A stretch of DNA of 64,000 nt from Diadema setosum (lineage: Eukaryota; Echinodermata; Echinoidea; Diadematoida; Diadematidae), in NCBI GenBank assembly GCA_033980235.1, contig CM067062.1, positions 12,977,991-13,041,990 on the forward strand, in the 5' to 3' direction. Below are positions 1 through 11,928 of the stretch, piece after piece. How positions within the stretch are numbered: the first letter of the stretch is position 1; every line of letters begins with the position of its first letter. The position numbers and the translations under genes are program-made. The notes beneath the pieces were generated by a model. It was not told the DNA's origin, did not search any database, and worked only from the letters and a program-made list of their open reading frames with translations.

Positions 1-938
1 CTGACCTTGATATTTCAAATGATAAATGACATTGGAGGTATTTGTCTTAACTAGTAAGTCTTCCTGATTTTAACATAATTTGGTCAAAAGGCTTTTTTTG
101 TTTTTTATTGTTCATGTACATTTCAATAATGTAGGTCTACACAAATGTAACCATGCTATTCAAAAGGAATACAGCCTAGTAGTACATTTTATGCAAACAA
201 AGAACCAGAATCCAGTTCAAATATAAATACAGTATGGTTTATCACCGGTACATACATTTCATGGATATACAAAAACAACAATTTCACAGATGGACATATT
301 CAATGGCAATCATTACATTTCAAATATATCAAAATCTATTTCATTTTGCAGTACAAATTAAATGCATTTTTCAAAATCTGATGCATCTACTCTGAGATCT
401 GTAGAGTAGTTTTCCAAATGCTCATCCACGAAAAAGCCTAGTTCAACAGATGAATGTTTCATCAGCGTTGTGCACTGAATGCCGTGATGTGCCCCCAGCT
501 TGAACTGTCATTTTGCACCAGAAGCAACCCCGTTCCTTTTCCCATTCCACGAGTTGCAAACTGGGGTCATCGCCTCTTGATTAGAGGACTACGTCCCTGG
601 CCAAAATTGCGAGGCAAATCTCAGGCAAAATTAAATGGAGTGGCTATTGCACTCATTTTTCCAGCATCTATTGCCGAGCAAAGAAAGAGACCTCTGGATG
701 ACTGTAGAACAGAAAGTATGAGAGCTAAACTAGTGCTAGTCAATTATCAACCATCATCATCATATGAAGGGAGGGCTATTATAAGTTTCATGTTAAGCAC
801 AAATCATTTATGGTGTTTAAGCAGCTGGGAAAACATCAGAAAAAGGGGATTTTACATACTATTCTCGGTATTAAATCATTTTCTCTGTAGAGATCTGCTG
901 GTATTCCCATTTAATGATATTTGGAACATAATTACAGT
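1..938. other. No gene seen
   Basis: AT-rich sequence. A 176-codon open frame at 454-984 (+) runs into the palindromic element at 939 and shows no recognisable domain or splice context, so it is not called as a gene. Confidence 0.5.
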
Positions 939-1110
939 TCAGCCAGCGATCAAGTTCCCCCTAGATCGCGATCACGGGCGATAAGTGATTGCATACGCGA
1001 TCAATTGATTGTATGCAATTCGGCATACAATCAATTGATTGCGACGTATCGCGTATGCGATCACTGATCGCCCGTGATCGCGATCTAGGGGGAACTTGAT
1101 CGCCTGCTGA
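939..1110. mobile_element. Palindromic MITE-like hairpin, 172 bp
   Basis: Almost the whole stretch is one inverted repeat: left arm from TCAGCCAGCGATCAAGTTCC through ATCGCGATCACGGGCGAT, right arm its complement ending GATCGCCTGCTGA, meeting at a short AATTCG centre (about 1018-1022). Rich in GATCGCGATC. No clear target duplication, no coding capacity. Confidence 0.85.
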
Positions 1111-1521
1111 GATGTATGTCTGTATCAATCTTCTGCAGGACCTTAGGCCTTCATTAGTTGCAACAATTGATATGCTGCTTCAAAATGATCACCTCAAAAA
1201 GCATGTAGATGTACTTAACATGATCACATAACAGAAAAACAAAAATCTGATTCAGTTAAAAAGTGAAACCTTCATGCTTACGCTGTACAAATTCCCTTCT
1301 CATTTTATTTCAATCATTTTATTGCATTTACATTGCATTGTGTGTCCCTGAGTACACTGGTATGACATACATACCGTTGAGAAGAAGACCTTACTAACCA
1401 ATGAGTCAATATCTCTAAGTCAATTTCATTCCTGAAATGTAAATGTTTTATCAAAATCTACCACTTCCCCCTTAAAATGTTGATCACTAACATTGCCTCT
1501 CACACACTGTTTAATTACCAG
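1111..1521. other. No gene seen
   Basis: AT-rich, with nothing recognised apart from the candidate exon that follows on the other strand. Confidence 0.5.
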
Positions 1522-1668
1522 TAGCAGAATATGACTGCACGCGTCGAAGGGAATCTGCGCTCTGCATCGTATATACAATGTACGCGGCACGATTGCCTCC
1601 ATTCATGTCAACAATTTTCTCCCAGTCGTTTTTACACCCACGCTGGGCCCTCTTCAACGCAGCCCTGT
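1522..1668 (-). CDS. Candidate internal exon, unknown protein (weak)
   Basis: On the minus strand an open frame with more GC than its surroundings reads ...DRAALKRAQRGCKNDWEKI then VDMNGGNRAAYIVYTMQSAD and ends before a donor-like GTAATT; an AG-ending acceptor lies near 1668. The composition looks protein-like (Trp, charged residues, few low-complexity runs) but no family is recognised. It lies only about 10 bp from the foldback element at 1678. It could be chance. Confidence 0.25.
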
Positions 1669-1677
1669 CTGTCCATG

Positions 1678-2786
1678 TATGGAAGCAGGAGCCCGTCAAA
1701 AACACGGATATACGTCGCGTAGTAATTCGAATTGCTACACGACGTAAATAATTACGTCGTGTCGCAATTCGAATTACTACGCGACGTAATTATTTGCGTC
1801 GCGTAACAATTCGAATTACTACACGACGTAATTCCGAATTACTGCTCAACGAATTAACGTCACGACATTAAATGAATTAGTGTCGTGTTGCAATTCCCAA
1901 TGCTACACAACGTAAATAACTACGTTGCGTAGTAATTCCAATTACGACGCGACGCAAATAATTACGTTGTGTTGTAAATAATTACAACACGACGTAACTC
2001 CGAATTACTGCTCAACGACTAACGCAGCGAATTAACGTAGCGACGTTAATTCAACCAATGGGATCGTTCGTAATGGCGGGTGAAAAACCCAGGAGGAGTA
2101 CGAAGCGCATGCAATCCGGTGAAAACCGAAGCTGGCTATACAGCAGGGAGGTGGAAGTTCCTTTCCACCTCCCTGCTATACAGTGAGCCATACGCATTTC
2201 GTTGACAGTACAATCCTATGAAATGTTTAAAACCTAAATTATAGGGCCTACATTGTATCAGAAAATATGTATTCAAGCCATATCCGCTAACCAAATACTA
2301 ACAAACAAGCTGTAGGAAATGAGTGTCTAGCCCTTTGGCACGTGCACCGTGATGCATCACTGAGCAAATAACGAACGATCCCATTGGCTGATTTAACGTC
2401 GCTACGTTAATTCGCTGCGTTAGTCGTTGAGTAGTAATTCGGAATTATGTCGCGTTGTAATTATTTACAACACAACGTAATTATTTGCGTCGCGTCGTAA
2501 TTGGAATTACTACGCGACGTAATTATTTACGTTGTGTAGCATTAGGAATTGCAACACGACACTAATTCATTTAATGTCGTGACGTTAAGTCGTTGAGCAG
2601 TAATTCGGAATTACGTCGCGTAGCAATTCGATTTACTACGCGACGTAAATAATTACGTCGCGTAGTAATTCGAATTACGACGCGTAGTAATTCGAATAAC
2701 GACACGACGTAATTATTTACGTCGCGTAGCAATTCGAATTACTACGCGACATATATCCGTGTTTTTGACGGGCTCCTGCTTCCATA
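1678..2786. mobile_element. Foldback transposon with about 400-bp inverted arms
   Basis: Left arm 1678-2071 and right arm 2371-2786 are near-perfect inverted copies, starting TATGGAAGCAGGAGCCCGTC. TCCATG is duplicated at 1672-1677 and 2787-2792, so the borders are clear. Each arm is built from reiterated short palindromes such as CGCGTAGTAATTCGAATTAC and ACGACGTAATTATTTACGTC. The 299-bp loop (2072-2370) is unrelated and holds its own hairpin. No transposase frame. Confidence 0.93.
2142..2177. repeat. Perfect 15-bp hairpin in the foldback loop
   Basis: AGCAGGGAGGTGGAA at 2142-2156 pairs with TTCCACCTCCCTGCT at 2163-2177 across a six-base loop, and CTATACAG occurs directly on both sides. A similar GGGAGG/CCTCCC hairpin lies at 10440-10464. 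Confidence 0.85.
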
Positions 2787-4190
2787 TCCATGAACCCTGG
2801 GAGCCTCTTCGGCTGGGGGTGGGGGATGACTAACTGGGGTGGGGTTGGGGGTGGGGCAAAACGGAGGGTGCCACTGCCAGGGGCTTGCCACAGGGTGCTT
2901 GACTGGCTCGATACACGGGGGCAATAACCTTTGGGGCTGTCTCATCACCTCTTGTGCCAGTAGCATGTCAGCTTACAGCACACAGATTTGCCATGACAGA
3001 GCTTTAGAGAAATGAATCACTGAAGTGCGTGCTTGCATATATGTCTTTGAAGAAAAAAAAAAATGTTTGGCTAAGACATACACCTGGTGGGTGATTTTCC
3101 TGCTCTATTTGTTTGCTAAACATCATAAACTCCCTCATCTTGTAACTTTTAACATTCAGTTTATCTTTAATGCAGCAAGCGTACACAGTTTTCCTCAAAA
3201 GGAGTCGGTGCATGACAAAAAAAAATGACAAGAATGCATACACTATTTTTAATTAAAAACTGTCTGATATTTACTATAAAGCCATACTCATAGAAAAAAA
3301 ATAATAAAATAATGGCATGAAAACTCGCGAATTAGCCCTGACTTAAAAGTTGTGAAGTTTCTAGAAGAACTGCATGTGCCCAGTTTACTCATTCAGCACA
3401 CACAAAAGGAAGAGAGGATGTGGAAATCATGTGAGTAACTTTACAATCTTTCTGCTATGTGTGTTCTCATCACAAACACCTTACTGCACACCTTGACTTA
3501 CGAGTTTTCGTGCAAAGTTTCCTACCAGCAATTTGGTAAAGTTGCTGCACAACCTTTGCCCTAACTTTGCAAATTTTCGAGCCCAATAAAAATTGCCCTG
3601 TTCTTGTCAATGATTCTTACAGATTCCTTTCATGAGGAGACACAGGCATTCCGAGAAAATGGTTCAAGGAAGCATTTGCGAAAATTTGTTAGTATATGCG
3701 ATCCCCCAATCAACATCTTGCAGATGTTTACTACGGTTGAAACCACGGACACAACCACGGACACAGGTGCATGGCTGTAGAGTTACATCATGTTTGTTGT
3801 TTGTGATGCACCTGTCCATGAGGAAGTTTCAAGGTATTATTTGAAGGCCATTCATTCATGAACCTAGGACAGTAAGACAAGTTGTTTTCATGTGGTCTTT
3901 AGCTCATTTTCTGGTATTTTTTCAGTCAGAAGATTAGGATAGGAAAATGAGCTTCCTGGAGGTACACTGTGTTGATGGGAAAATAAATCTTTAAATACTC
4001 CTTTTTTTTACAAGTACTTCCAAAAAGTTCAATAGTGTCATCTAAATAGCTGAACTGTTATATTGCCTTTTTCTGATATTTTCTTCATGCTACTCGTCAG
4101 TCAGCTAATTTGACACAACAATGAAGAACCACAGAGTACACTGATATTTCAATCAGATATATTTATGGTTTACATTGATTTATATATTTA

Positions 4191-4192
<2 letters not shown>
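2787..4192. other. No gene seen; one G-quadruplex motif
   Basis: 2793-2965 is GC-rich and proline-rich in one minus frame but looks like low complexity. The remainder is AT-rich without a recognised feature. Confidence 0.45.
2836..2856 (+). other. G-quadruplex motif
   Basis: Four runs of 4-5 G separated by one or two T (pattern G4 T G4 TT G5 T G4), with a further G5TG5-like run at 2815-2825. This fits the standard quadruplex rule on the + strand. Confidence 0.8.

Positions 4193-4240
<48 letters not shown>
4193..4240. repeat. (TG)n microsatellite
   Basis: Uninterrupted run of about 24 TG units. Confidence 0.98.
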
Positions 4241-4242
<2 letters not shown>

Positions 4243-4319
4243 CTAGTAAACATCACAGATGCCAAATACTGTTCCGTTTTGCATTCCCGATCGATGGAAG
4301 TAACTGCAAAATCTCTCAC

Positions 4320-4450
4320 CTGCTCCCATTTTGGTGCATGTTCCCCAGTCACGACTCTCGCTACACTCAGGGCTTCTCCGGCGACGTTTCAGCACAGGCA
4401 CCCAGGCGGGCCACATGCATGCGTCCGCTGCTCCCCCGGCAGCGAGGCTC
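4320..4450 (-). CDS. Candidate internal exon, unknown protein (weak)
   Basis: A GC-rich patch on the minus strand lies between an acceptor-like CTCTGCAG (4451-4458) and an excellent donor GCAG/GTGAGAG (GT at 4318-4319). One frame is open throughout and includes ACMWPAWVPVLKRRRRSPEC then SESRDWGTCTKMG. The KRRRR run followed by a two-cysteine stretch resembles a proprotein cleavage context, but no known peptide is recognised. It could be non-coding GC-rich DNA. Confidence 0.25.
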
Positions 4451-4458
4451 CTGCAGAG

Positions 4459-5782
4459 CTCCGGAGCGACGAATATACCAGTCAAGATTCACAGGTGTGT
4501 CCTCTCTTCAACTTGCTGGCGATTATAAACCTCACTCTCCTGTAAAAACCAAGATATGGGAAAGTTTGCATCATAAACAAACACACACACAAATAATACA
4601 ACACAGAATATGGCCATTGGATAAGATTGCATTGCAGAGTTGAAATATAAGTGTTGCAAAATATGTCACTGGAGTAACTTCACGTTCAATATGCTGATGG
4701 TGATAATGTTTGCCACTCATCACACGTTTAATTATTTCAAAAGAAGGTAAAAAATGCAGTCAGAGATGTTCAATTATGACATACGAACTAGCAGAATATA
4801 TTCAGTGTCTAAGCCTGCCTTCTAGGAATGGACGATGCACAGTTCCTATGAAATTTGAAAGACAGTCATCTCTGCATTAATGTCTGTATGAATAAGAGGC
4901 GCTTGCAAGAGATGAGGTGAGATAATACTGAAGCAATGCCCAGGCCTAACAACACCTGAGCAGCAGAGCATGTACAGTAGATCGAGTGATAACGTATGGT
5001 GTCCGAGGCGCAGTAGCTACTTTGAGATTCAGAGTATCCATATGAAACATGCTCCTGAATGGAGCCAACAGCAATGGAATTAAGCCAACACGTCCATTAC
5101 ACAAAATACACACACGCTATCACAAAACATGACTCAGCAAAAATAAAGAAGAAACACACCAAGGCAAACACGTATTGCGCAATCCCAAACAAGCCAACAC
5201 ATCACAGGGTCACATAACAAATCAATCTATATGATGCTCAGGACAAATATATACAGGTAGTCATGTGATACGGCTCACGACAGAGGCTCTCACACACACA
5301 GATACAGACACACAAAGAGTGTGTCTTGTCGCATGTGTTTCTGTTCGCTCCTACTGCTGTCCAAGAACTAAAGTGAAACATCTTTTGAAGGAGGTGAAAG
5401 TTATATTCACACAACGTTCCTAAACTTAAAGATTTGCTCGAAGTTTTAATCTTTGATAATTAGCTCGGAGTTTTAATCTTTGATGATTAACTCGTAGTTT
5501 AGTTCCATGTACATGCACTCGAAAGTTAGCCGATCTTGAAGACTAGTCGATAAGAACCATAAGACATCTGGAGACAAACACTCTCTCCATGAGCTGCAAA
5601 GGGTCCACACTATTAGTTTACATCATGAATTAGAGTGGCTTCTCTGTGAACCCTATCACCCCTCAACTTCCAGGTCAACCTGCAGTGCATGTTATAGTCT
5701 ACAGATGTATGCTGTACTCTTGCACATTATTAGGCTTATCACTAGCATTGCATGTCCCATGCATTTCTTCCGGTTCTATGAT
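4459..5782. other. No gene seen; short tandem repeat
   Basis: AT-rich DNA. A 27-bp unit (GCTCGRAGTTTTAATCTTTG...) is repeated about 2.5 times at 5436-5503. Scattered CA-rich patches at 5100-5330. Confidence 0.6.
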
Positions 5783-6154
5783 TTAAAGGCATAATTAACC
5801 ATTTGCAGAAGAAACAAAAATCAAGCATTGGTGCTTTAAAATAGTTCTAAAATATGAGTTAGGGATACAAACAATTTCTGTAAAAATTTCATTCAGTAAA
5901 ATCGATGCTAAGTATTGATAAATATACAAAATGTGAACAACAGTTATAATAAAAATGCTTCCTGACCAAACCGTCTACAGTTACGGTTTATTGAGAAAAA
6001 TGCTGTATATCTCCTTATATTTTAGGCTTTATTGCAAAAAAAAAAATTATATGGTAGGATGTTTTGTGTAACAACAGACCTACGCATATGCATCAAATGT
6101 GATATCTTGAACATTTTTGAAATCACAGCTCCCAAAGGTGAACAGGACCTTTAA
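5783..6154. mobile_element. TTAA-bounded MITE, 372 bp
   Basis: Begins TTAAAGGC (5783) and ends with the complement of GATTAAAGGTCCTGTTCACC at 6154. TTAA stands at both borders, as in two other families here (9455, 30541). Internal sequence is AT-rich with no coding frame. TIRs are short and imperfect. Confidence 0.6.
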
Positions 6155-7005
6155 TCATCACGTGGTATTCTCACTCAGAAATTCAAGTTTTACATTTATA
6201 CAGCTGAAATATGAGATTTTGTAATTTCTGTACATGAAATGAATACCAGGTATAAAGAAATTGTGAGAGCAGGACATCGTCAACTTGCTTATTTGAATAT
6301 TCATAAGGACTGGTCAAAATGTTTCCAGAAAAAAGTGAAATTTCTAAATGTCATATCTTCCTTATTTCTAATCCAATTCTTATCATTTTTTTATTGCTCC
6401 ATAGGGAATATTTTTCTCTTTCTTTTGAAGTTCATATATTTTTGGGTTGTATTTCCTCTTTAATCTCCCTTCAAAGTAAAGAGGACTGTGATACCATGGT
6501 GCTACTAAACAGTAGTTCCATGCTGATACTGTCTGGCCCCTTTCTTGCTCGAGGGGGGAATTCCAACATCTGTAACAGATGTGTGATTAATGACCTCTCG
6601 TTTCTTGACGATCTGTCACCCTGCAGTGAGAAGTGCCTTACCAACTGTTGAGGGGTTTTTTTCCGCGATCGACGGATGGAGAGCGTTTCGGCAGGTTCAA
6701 GCTATATACCCAGCTCGCTGTGACACCCCGCCTCTTGTGTCCTCATTTGAGTGGGTGAGTGGGAACACGAGAGCACGTGGGTACCAGACGCTGGGGGAGG
6801 GGGCAGGCAATACCAAGGGGGTATGCAGGGTTGACACAAATTTGTACATGTTTGTACCTCACCTGACATTCAAAATTCTTGGATAGCAGGATGACAATTA
6901 AACAAGGCCATCTCCCCCCTCCCCCTCCTCATCCCCCCCCCTCCTCATCCCCCCCCCCCCATATCAGATTTGTATACACTCCTTCACGGCCAGACAATTA
7001 ATGGC
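6155..7005. other. No gene seen; C-rich tract
   Basis: Open frames at 6239-6886 overlap one another and show no domain. 6907-6960 is C-rich low complexity with runs of 8-10 C. Confidence 0.5.
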
Positions 7006-7740
7006 TACATTCACACAGACAAATTAGCGAGATATTAGGCCCGTTCACAAACAACGAAAATCGAAATTTCAATCGCGATCCAAATTTCTATTTTTTTTTT
7101 CGACCGTTCATACACAGGGAAAAATAGCACTTCGCAGCAAGGAAAGAACGATCAGTGGCCAAACTGCGCATGCGCGAATCTTGCATGACCGAAGACTGAC
7201 CCTGCAGTCCCAATAGAGTTTCGCACGCGCTACGAACGATGAGACTAAAATTACCGATTTCCGAATCTCGATCGCGCTCACACACACGACGCTTGGCAAA
7301 ATAATTGCGATTATTCTGAAAAATCGCACTAATAGTGTGAGTTGGATCGCGATAAGGATGGCGGTTATTAGTGAGATTTTTCTGTCCACACTGGAAAAAA
7401 TTTCGAAATTTTGATCGCGATAAGAAAATCGATTTTTAAATCGCACTTTTTCCCTTGTGTGTGAACGGGCCTATAATGGAACGCCATCCAAATACCGAGA
7501 TTTTTTTGAGCCTGTTGAATTGGACAGAAATATCCCTCTAGTTGCAAATCATAGTTTGGCAACCAAACTGCACATACCCCAAATCTGCCCCAATGGTGAC
7601 CTTTGCCCTTGTGCTTGTGCAGTGTTCAATCATGCATGTTTAGAATGATGGGATAAAAAAATCTCAAGATTTACTCCCACAATGTGATTTTTACCCTCAC
7701 AGTGCTGACTAAATAAAGTAAAACATAAGATGAATGCCCC
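7006..7740. repeat. Older dispersed repeat interrupted by a MITE
   Basis: 7006-7035 plus 7474-7740 align with the uninterrupted stretch 44340-44640: ATTCACACAGACAAA, then CCAAATAC, GAAATATCC, ATGGTGACCTTTGCCCTTGT and GTTCAANCATG in the same order. The 44-kb copy lacks the 434-bp element at 7038, so it resembles the pre-insertion state. Function unknown. Confidence 0.7.
7038..7471. mobile_element. TA-flanked MITE, GGCCCGTTCACA family, copy 1
   Basis: 434 bp. TIRs begin GGCCCGTTCACA and TA is present on both sides (7036-7037 and 7472-7473). Rich in AATCGCGATC and CGAAATTT. Very similar copies at 21267 and 48917. Subterminal AAAATCGAAATTT / AAATTTCGAT pairs make it strongly self-complementary. 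No coding capacity beyond chance frames shared by the copies. Confidence 0.93.
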
Positions 7741-7755
7741 CACCATGAACCTCAT

Positions 7756-8010
7756 AATCATCCACATACACACACAAATACAGCACACATATAAGCATGC
7801 ACACGCACTGTATCCACACAAGCAATATAATGTAACATATGCATACATACACTTATCAATATACACACAGATACACTTGTACCTGTAAAAATACACAAAA
7901 CCAACAATACACAAATACACACATATTTAATATACACACATGGATACACAAATACACCCAACAGAGAACAAATGAAGATCAACTTACACACACACACACA
8001 CACACACATG
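7756..8010. repeat. CA/TACACA-rich low-complexity region
   Basis: Degenerate (CA)n and (ATACACA)n DNA, including a pure (CA) run at 7985-8008. Open frames here are compositional artefacts. Confidence 0.9.
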
Positions 8011-9154
8011 AAAATGAAATACTGCATACCTATTCCTGCTCTCACCTGTACAATTTTATGTCTCTTCTTTTAGCTGCCCAACATGATCCAGATCACCATT
8101 AGTCTGCAGTAGGCCAATCTTTCGAGCATACAAAGCCAAACGCACCTGGTGAAATGCAGCAAGAAAAAGAAAAACCAAAGCAGATGGTAAAGAATGGAAC
8201 ACAGAGTAGCATTTAATTCTCGAACCAGTTTACTATCATGTATTGTACTCATACTTATGAATTTACTTTGCTGGGGACTCAGATACAAGGTAGATAAAAA
8301 TTCATATGTAAAAATTGAATACATTTCAGCATTTTGAGTTCAGTATACTTGCAGCAGTTGTTGAGTTTGTAAGCCTGAAGCAAGCTTTTAAGTCATCAAT
8401 TTTTGCTGCATAATCATTCATATATTTACCTAAAATGTTTTGTAATCCTGTCACTGTTGTAGCTTATGAATATTTATCCATTCATAATGATACACACTGG
8501 CGTATGAATATTCATACAGTCTGAACATTGGTAATATCATAAGAAGGCTATCAAAATCTGTGCCATATTCAACTTCAAGTTTTCATTGAATAGATCATCA
8601 TCAGTGATAGGTTGACAGCATGTTAAATCAGTGCAATGACTGGAAATTGATGATGTATTTCCAGAACAGCTTTTTCTCTAACATTATGTTGGGGGTTAGA
8701 GAAAGCTCAAATATGACATGACTAATATATATCATGAAGTTTAGGCAAAAGTATCAGTCTGACTAAACATCCCAAAACAAGATAGAATTTCTTCCTGTAT
8801 CCTGTATTTTTCTCTCCCTTTTACCAATGCAATGACTCAGTTTATACCATTATACAAAATGTAAACAATATGAATGTTAGCAATTTATTGTGAACATCAA
8901 TCTCTTCTACCCTAAAATCTTGGTATGTCAGATGGGATGGAAACCAGCAATGCACCTGCAGTTTGCACGCATGCATTCTTACAGTCATGGCAAAGAAACT
9001 CAAGGATGCGCAAAAAGGAATAAAATACAGAAAACGTTCACTGGCTTGAGAAACTCCACAAATTGCTAAAGATTGGTAGAAGCCTAAATACTGTTGCAGG
9101 GATACAAATAGTTCATTTAGTAGATGTATACATGATATCAGTGGATGCATGACA
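8011..9154. other. No gene seen
   Basis: AT-rich sequence without recognised exons, hairpins or repeat families. Confidence 0.5.
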
Positions 9155-10172
9155 TGCTGATTTCTTGTAAAACTGATATTTCTCTCCAGAACTGTTTATG
9201 TAGGGAGTATTGAAATGCCCTAGTTTTGCTGATCATTGTTGTTGTTGTTGGGTTTTTTTTTTTGCCATGGTATTAGTGTAGTATACACTGTGTATCCTAC
9301 TACTATTTCACAACTTAATGATTCTTTCCCATATCTTTCCAGGAAAAACATTCCTCTTCTTTCCCAGAAAGACAACAGCAACAAACAAGCAGTGTTGTTA
9401 TGACTCACACACATGCAATGGTCACTCACTCTCTCCCTACAGACTAACATCTTCTTAAAGGAGACCTCCGGATGATTTTCAGATTTTTACATTTGAACAA
9501 CTATAAATTAGTTATACTGAGGACAGAGTTTCAGAATTTGTGATAATGTGGATGAAGAATAAGTATATTTTCAGAATTTAGAACAAATTGCAATGAACAA
9601 GGATGATGACATGGCAGAGTCACCATAAGAATGCATGAGTTGGGGCTCAAAGAAGCAGAGCAAAAGAAGAAGGCATGCATACATTCTAAACAGGTGAACT
9701 CGCAAGCAAGCGGTATTGTAATGAAATTGCACTGCTACATTTCTGAAATATGTGAACCTCCTATGGCATCATCCTTGTTCAGTGTAATTTGTTTAAGGTT
9801 TTTCAAAGTATTGTTTCTCTGCTCAAGAACCACAATAAATTCCACAAATCTATACATGGAGTTGTCGATTTATGTACTACATGATGTGAAACAATGAAAA
9901 TCGTCTGGAATGCCCCTTTAACTTTACAACCTGCAACTCCTATTGCATTTAGCAGAAAACTGCACAATGCCTTTCTCAGGGCTGTTGTTACAAGTGCAAT
10001 TCTCAAGAAAGCACAGAAGGTACTCTACAGGCAGATTAACACAGTGTATACTACACTAATACCATGGCCAAAAAAAAAAAATAATAATAAAAAAACAGCA
10101 AAACCGGGGCATTTCAATACTCCCTACATAAACAGTTCTGGAGAGAAATATCAGTTTTACAAGAAACCAGCA
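9155..10172. repeat. Inverted duplication with 130-bp arms around a TTAA element
   Basis: 9155-9293 and 10040-10172 are inverted copies: TTTCTTGTAAAACTGATATT, AACTGTTTATGTAGGGAGTA, then GCCATGGTATTAGTGTAGTA in the left arm, complemented on the right. Each arm carries an A/T homopolymer patch (TTG/T on the left, A/AAT on the right). The 745-bp interval contains the TTAA-bounded element at 9455-9921. Confidence 0.85.
9455..9921. mobile_element. TTAA-bounded MITE, 467 bp
   Basis: Left end TTAAAGGAGACCTCCGGATG followed by ATTTTCAG. The complement of the right end is TTAAAGGGGCATTCCAGACG followed by ATTTTCATTG. TTAA lies at both borders (9455-9458, 9918-9921). The interior is AT-rich. The open frame at 9631-9897 lies within it and is not supported as a gene. 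Confidence 0.75.
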
Positions 10173-11216
10173 CATCATCAAGGAGATACTGAGAAAATCT
10201 GCCCCTTTTGGCATAGATTCAACACACTCACATTGGAACATATGTAGTACATACTGTACACACATACAGACACATAATCACATATAGTGTATCACAGCTC
10301 TTACATATGATATCTTCAAGATAACAGCTCCGTGTACACTCATTCCAATATTTGCGCTTAGTCATAGCCATGGACAGATATTTCATCTATGTTATCATCG
10401 AGAACAATCGTTCTGCAATATGGCTTTGGAAGACTATCTAGGGAGGCGCTTACCTCCCTGGACTATCAATTCATATAGATTCCTGTACTTTGCTATGAGT
10501 ATCAGGTGATACTGAGTCATACCACTAAGTACTGTATTAAGACTTCTTGCCCACTAAGAATAAATGTAAGGAGCATGAATTCATTTTCCATCATTCTCAT
10601 CCTCGAGGTGCTGAAGTAAAGTCGACACATGATACTTTTTTTTTTTACACTGATATTTTTTATAGTTCCTTGCAAAGCAAGGAACGGTACAATGAAGTGT
10701 GCCATTTCTGTGTGAAAGTGGTTTCCATCATTTTTCTAACATTTTTAACATTGACATTTCCTTGATAAAAATACCCTATGAAAGTATGGTAACGTGGTGT
10801 ATCATTTCAGTGTGAAAGGGGTTTCCATCACAGTCATGCGCTTACCCTCAACTTTCTGCATTATTGCATCATACCTTTTTCTGACAACGTTGGCAATCAC
10901 GAGGGTGGTAGCTGGAGGAGGGGGGCTGTTAGGTTGTTCTTTTAATTTTCTTGTCTTTTGTATAAATGGGCATTAATCACATTCTTGCACAACTTTCTCA
11001 ACTGATTTCATCATAAATAATAGAGGAAATGATGAAAATATATATTATCTGAATCTAATGAAGTTATTTGGGATATCCTATTTGGCACTAACTTTGAATT
11101 TCCGAGCAGAAAAAAAAATGTACCTTCAAATCAATATCAAGTACAATTTCAACACAACTGGTGTCCTCTAAAAGTTAAACATGGACCATGACTGGTTAAG
11201 CTAATCTCTTTACACT

Positions 11217-11248
<32 letters not shown>

Positions 11249-11726
11249 TTTTTGAAGATTTCCTGTTGAGACTCAGAAGACCTTGTTTTAAAGATATCAT
11301 TGAGGCAAAACATAAAAATTCATACACTGTCACATAATAATACAAAGTCTGTATTGAAGTTTTGGTGTGAATTTTTGAGTGTGATTTCTACTCAGGCATC
11401 TAGACACCCATAAAAGAAACCTGACAATCGCGTTAGAGCTATTAAAAACACAACAAAACATAAAATAGAAGTCAAGGACCATTTTGGTTCTTCATTGAAA
11501 AACTTCAGAGGTGATGTTAAACAACAACTTTAATACCTGGCTATACCAGTTACATCTGCCATTCCGAGAATATGCTGGGAAAAATGGGGGCACTGCATAT
11601 AAAAAAAAAATAATAATAAAATCACAAGGATGAACCGAAATATGATGTCATTTAATAGTGAATTAAATTGAATTGAATTGTGCATTTCTTTGAAGCTCTC
11701 GATTTCTTATGATGGAAGACTACATG
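10173..11726. other. No gene seen; small hairpins and a direct repeat
   Basis: 10440-10464 is a GGGAGG/CCTCCC hairpin. 10665-10685 is a perfect GTTCCTTGC/GCAAGGAAC hairpin. GTGTGAAAGTGGTTTCCATC near 10710 recurs with one change near 10812. A poly-T tract lies at 11230-11253. Confidence 0.6.
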
Positions 11727-11928
11727 TACTATACAATGAGGAATGTTCATATGCATTTTAATTTTGCAAGAGCCAAGTTTCATGAAATTAAAATGCACGC
11801 TAAAGATCTTGTCTACACTATATGCATTGAATGTTAGAGGCACCTCGCAAAAATTTCTGGCTGTGAATAAGGCCGTCGGCTCCCATTTGCAAAAATTTCA
11901 TGCCGCAAAAATATGATGTTTTACAGTA
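11727..11928. mobile_element. TACTGTAAAAC-family MITE, copy 1
   Basis: Diverged copy of the family seen at 38078 and 42603: degenerate left terminus, GCATTTTAATTTTGCAAGAG, an inverted ATGAAATTAAAATGCACGC, CTTGTCTACACTAT, then CCGTCGGCTC...AATTTCATGCCGCAAAA and a right terminus TTTTACAGTA. TA-type borders. Confidence 0.8.

Noticed and set aside
454..984. 176-codon + frame
   Set aside because: No domain, no splice or promoter context, and the end runs into a palindromic element.
7108..7446. 112-codon minus frame repeated at 21336-21674
   Set aside because: Lies wholly within the GGCCCGTTCACA MITE and is conserved only because the copies are near-identical; no domain, and disrupted in the third copy.
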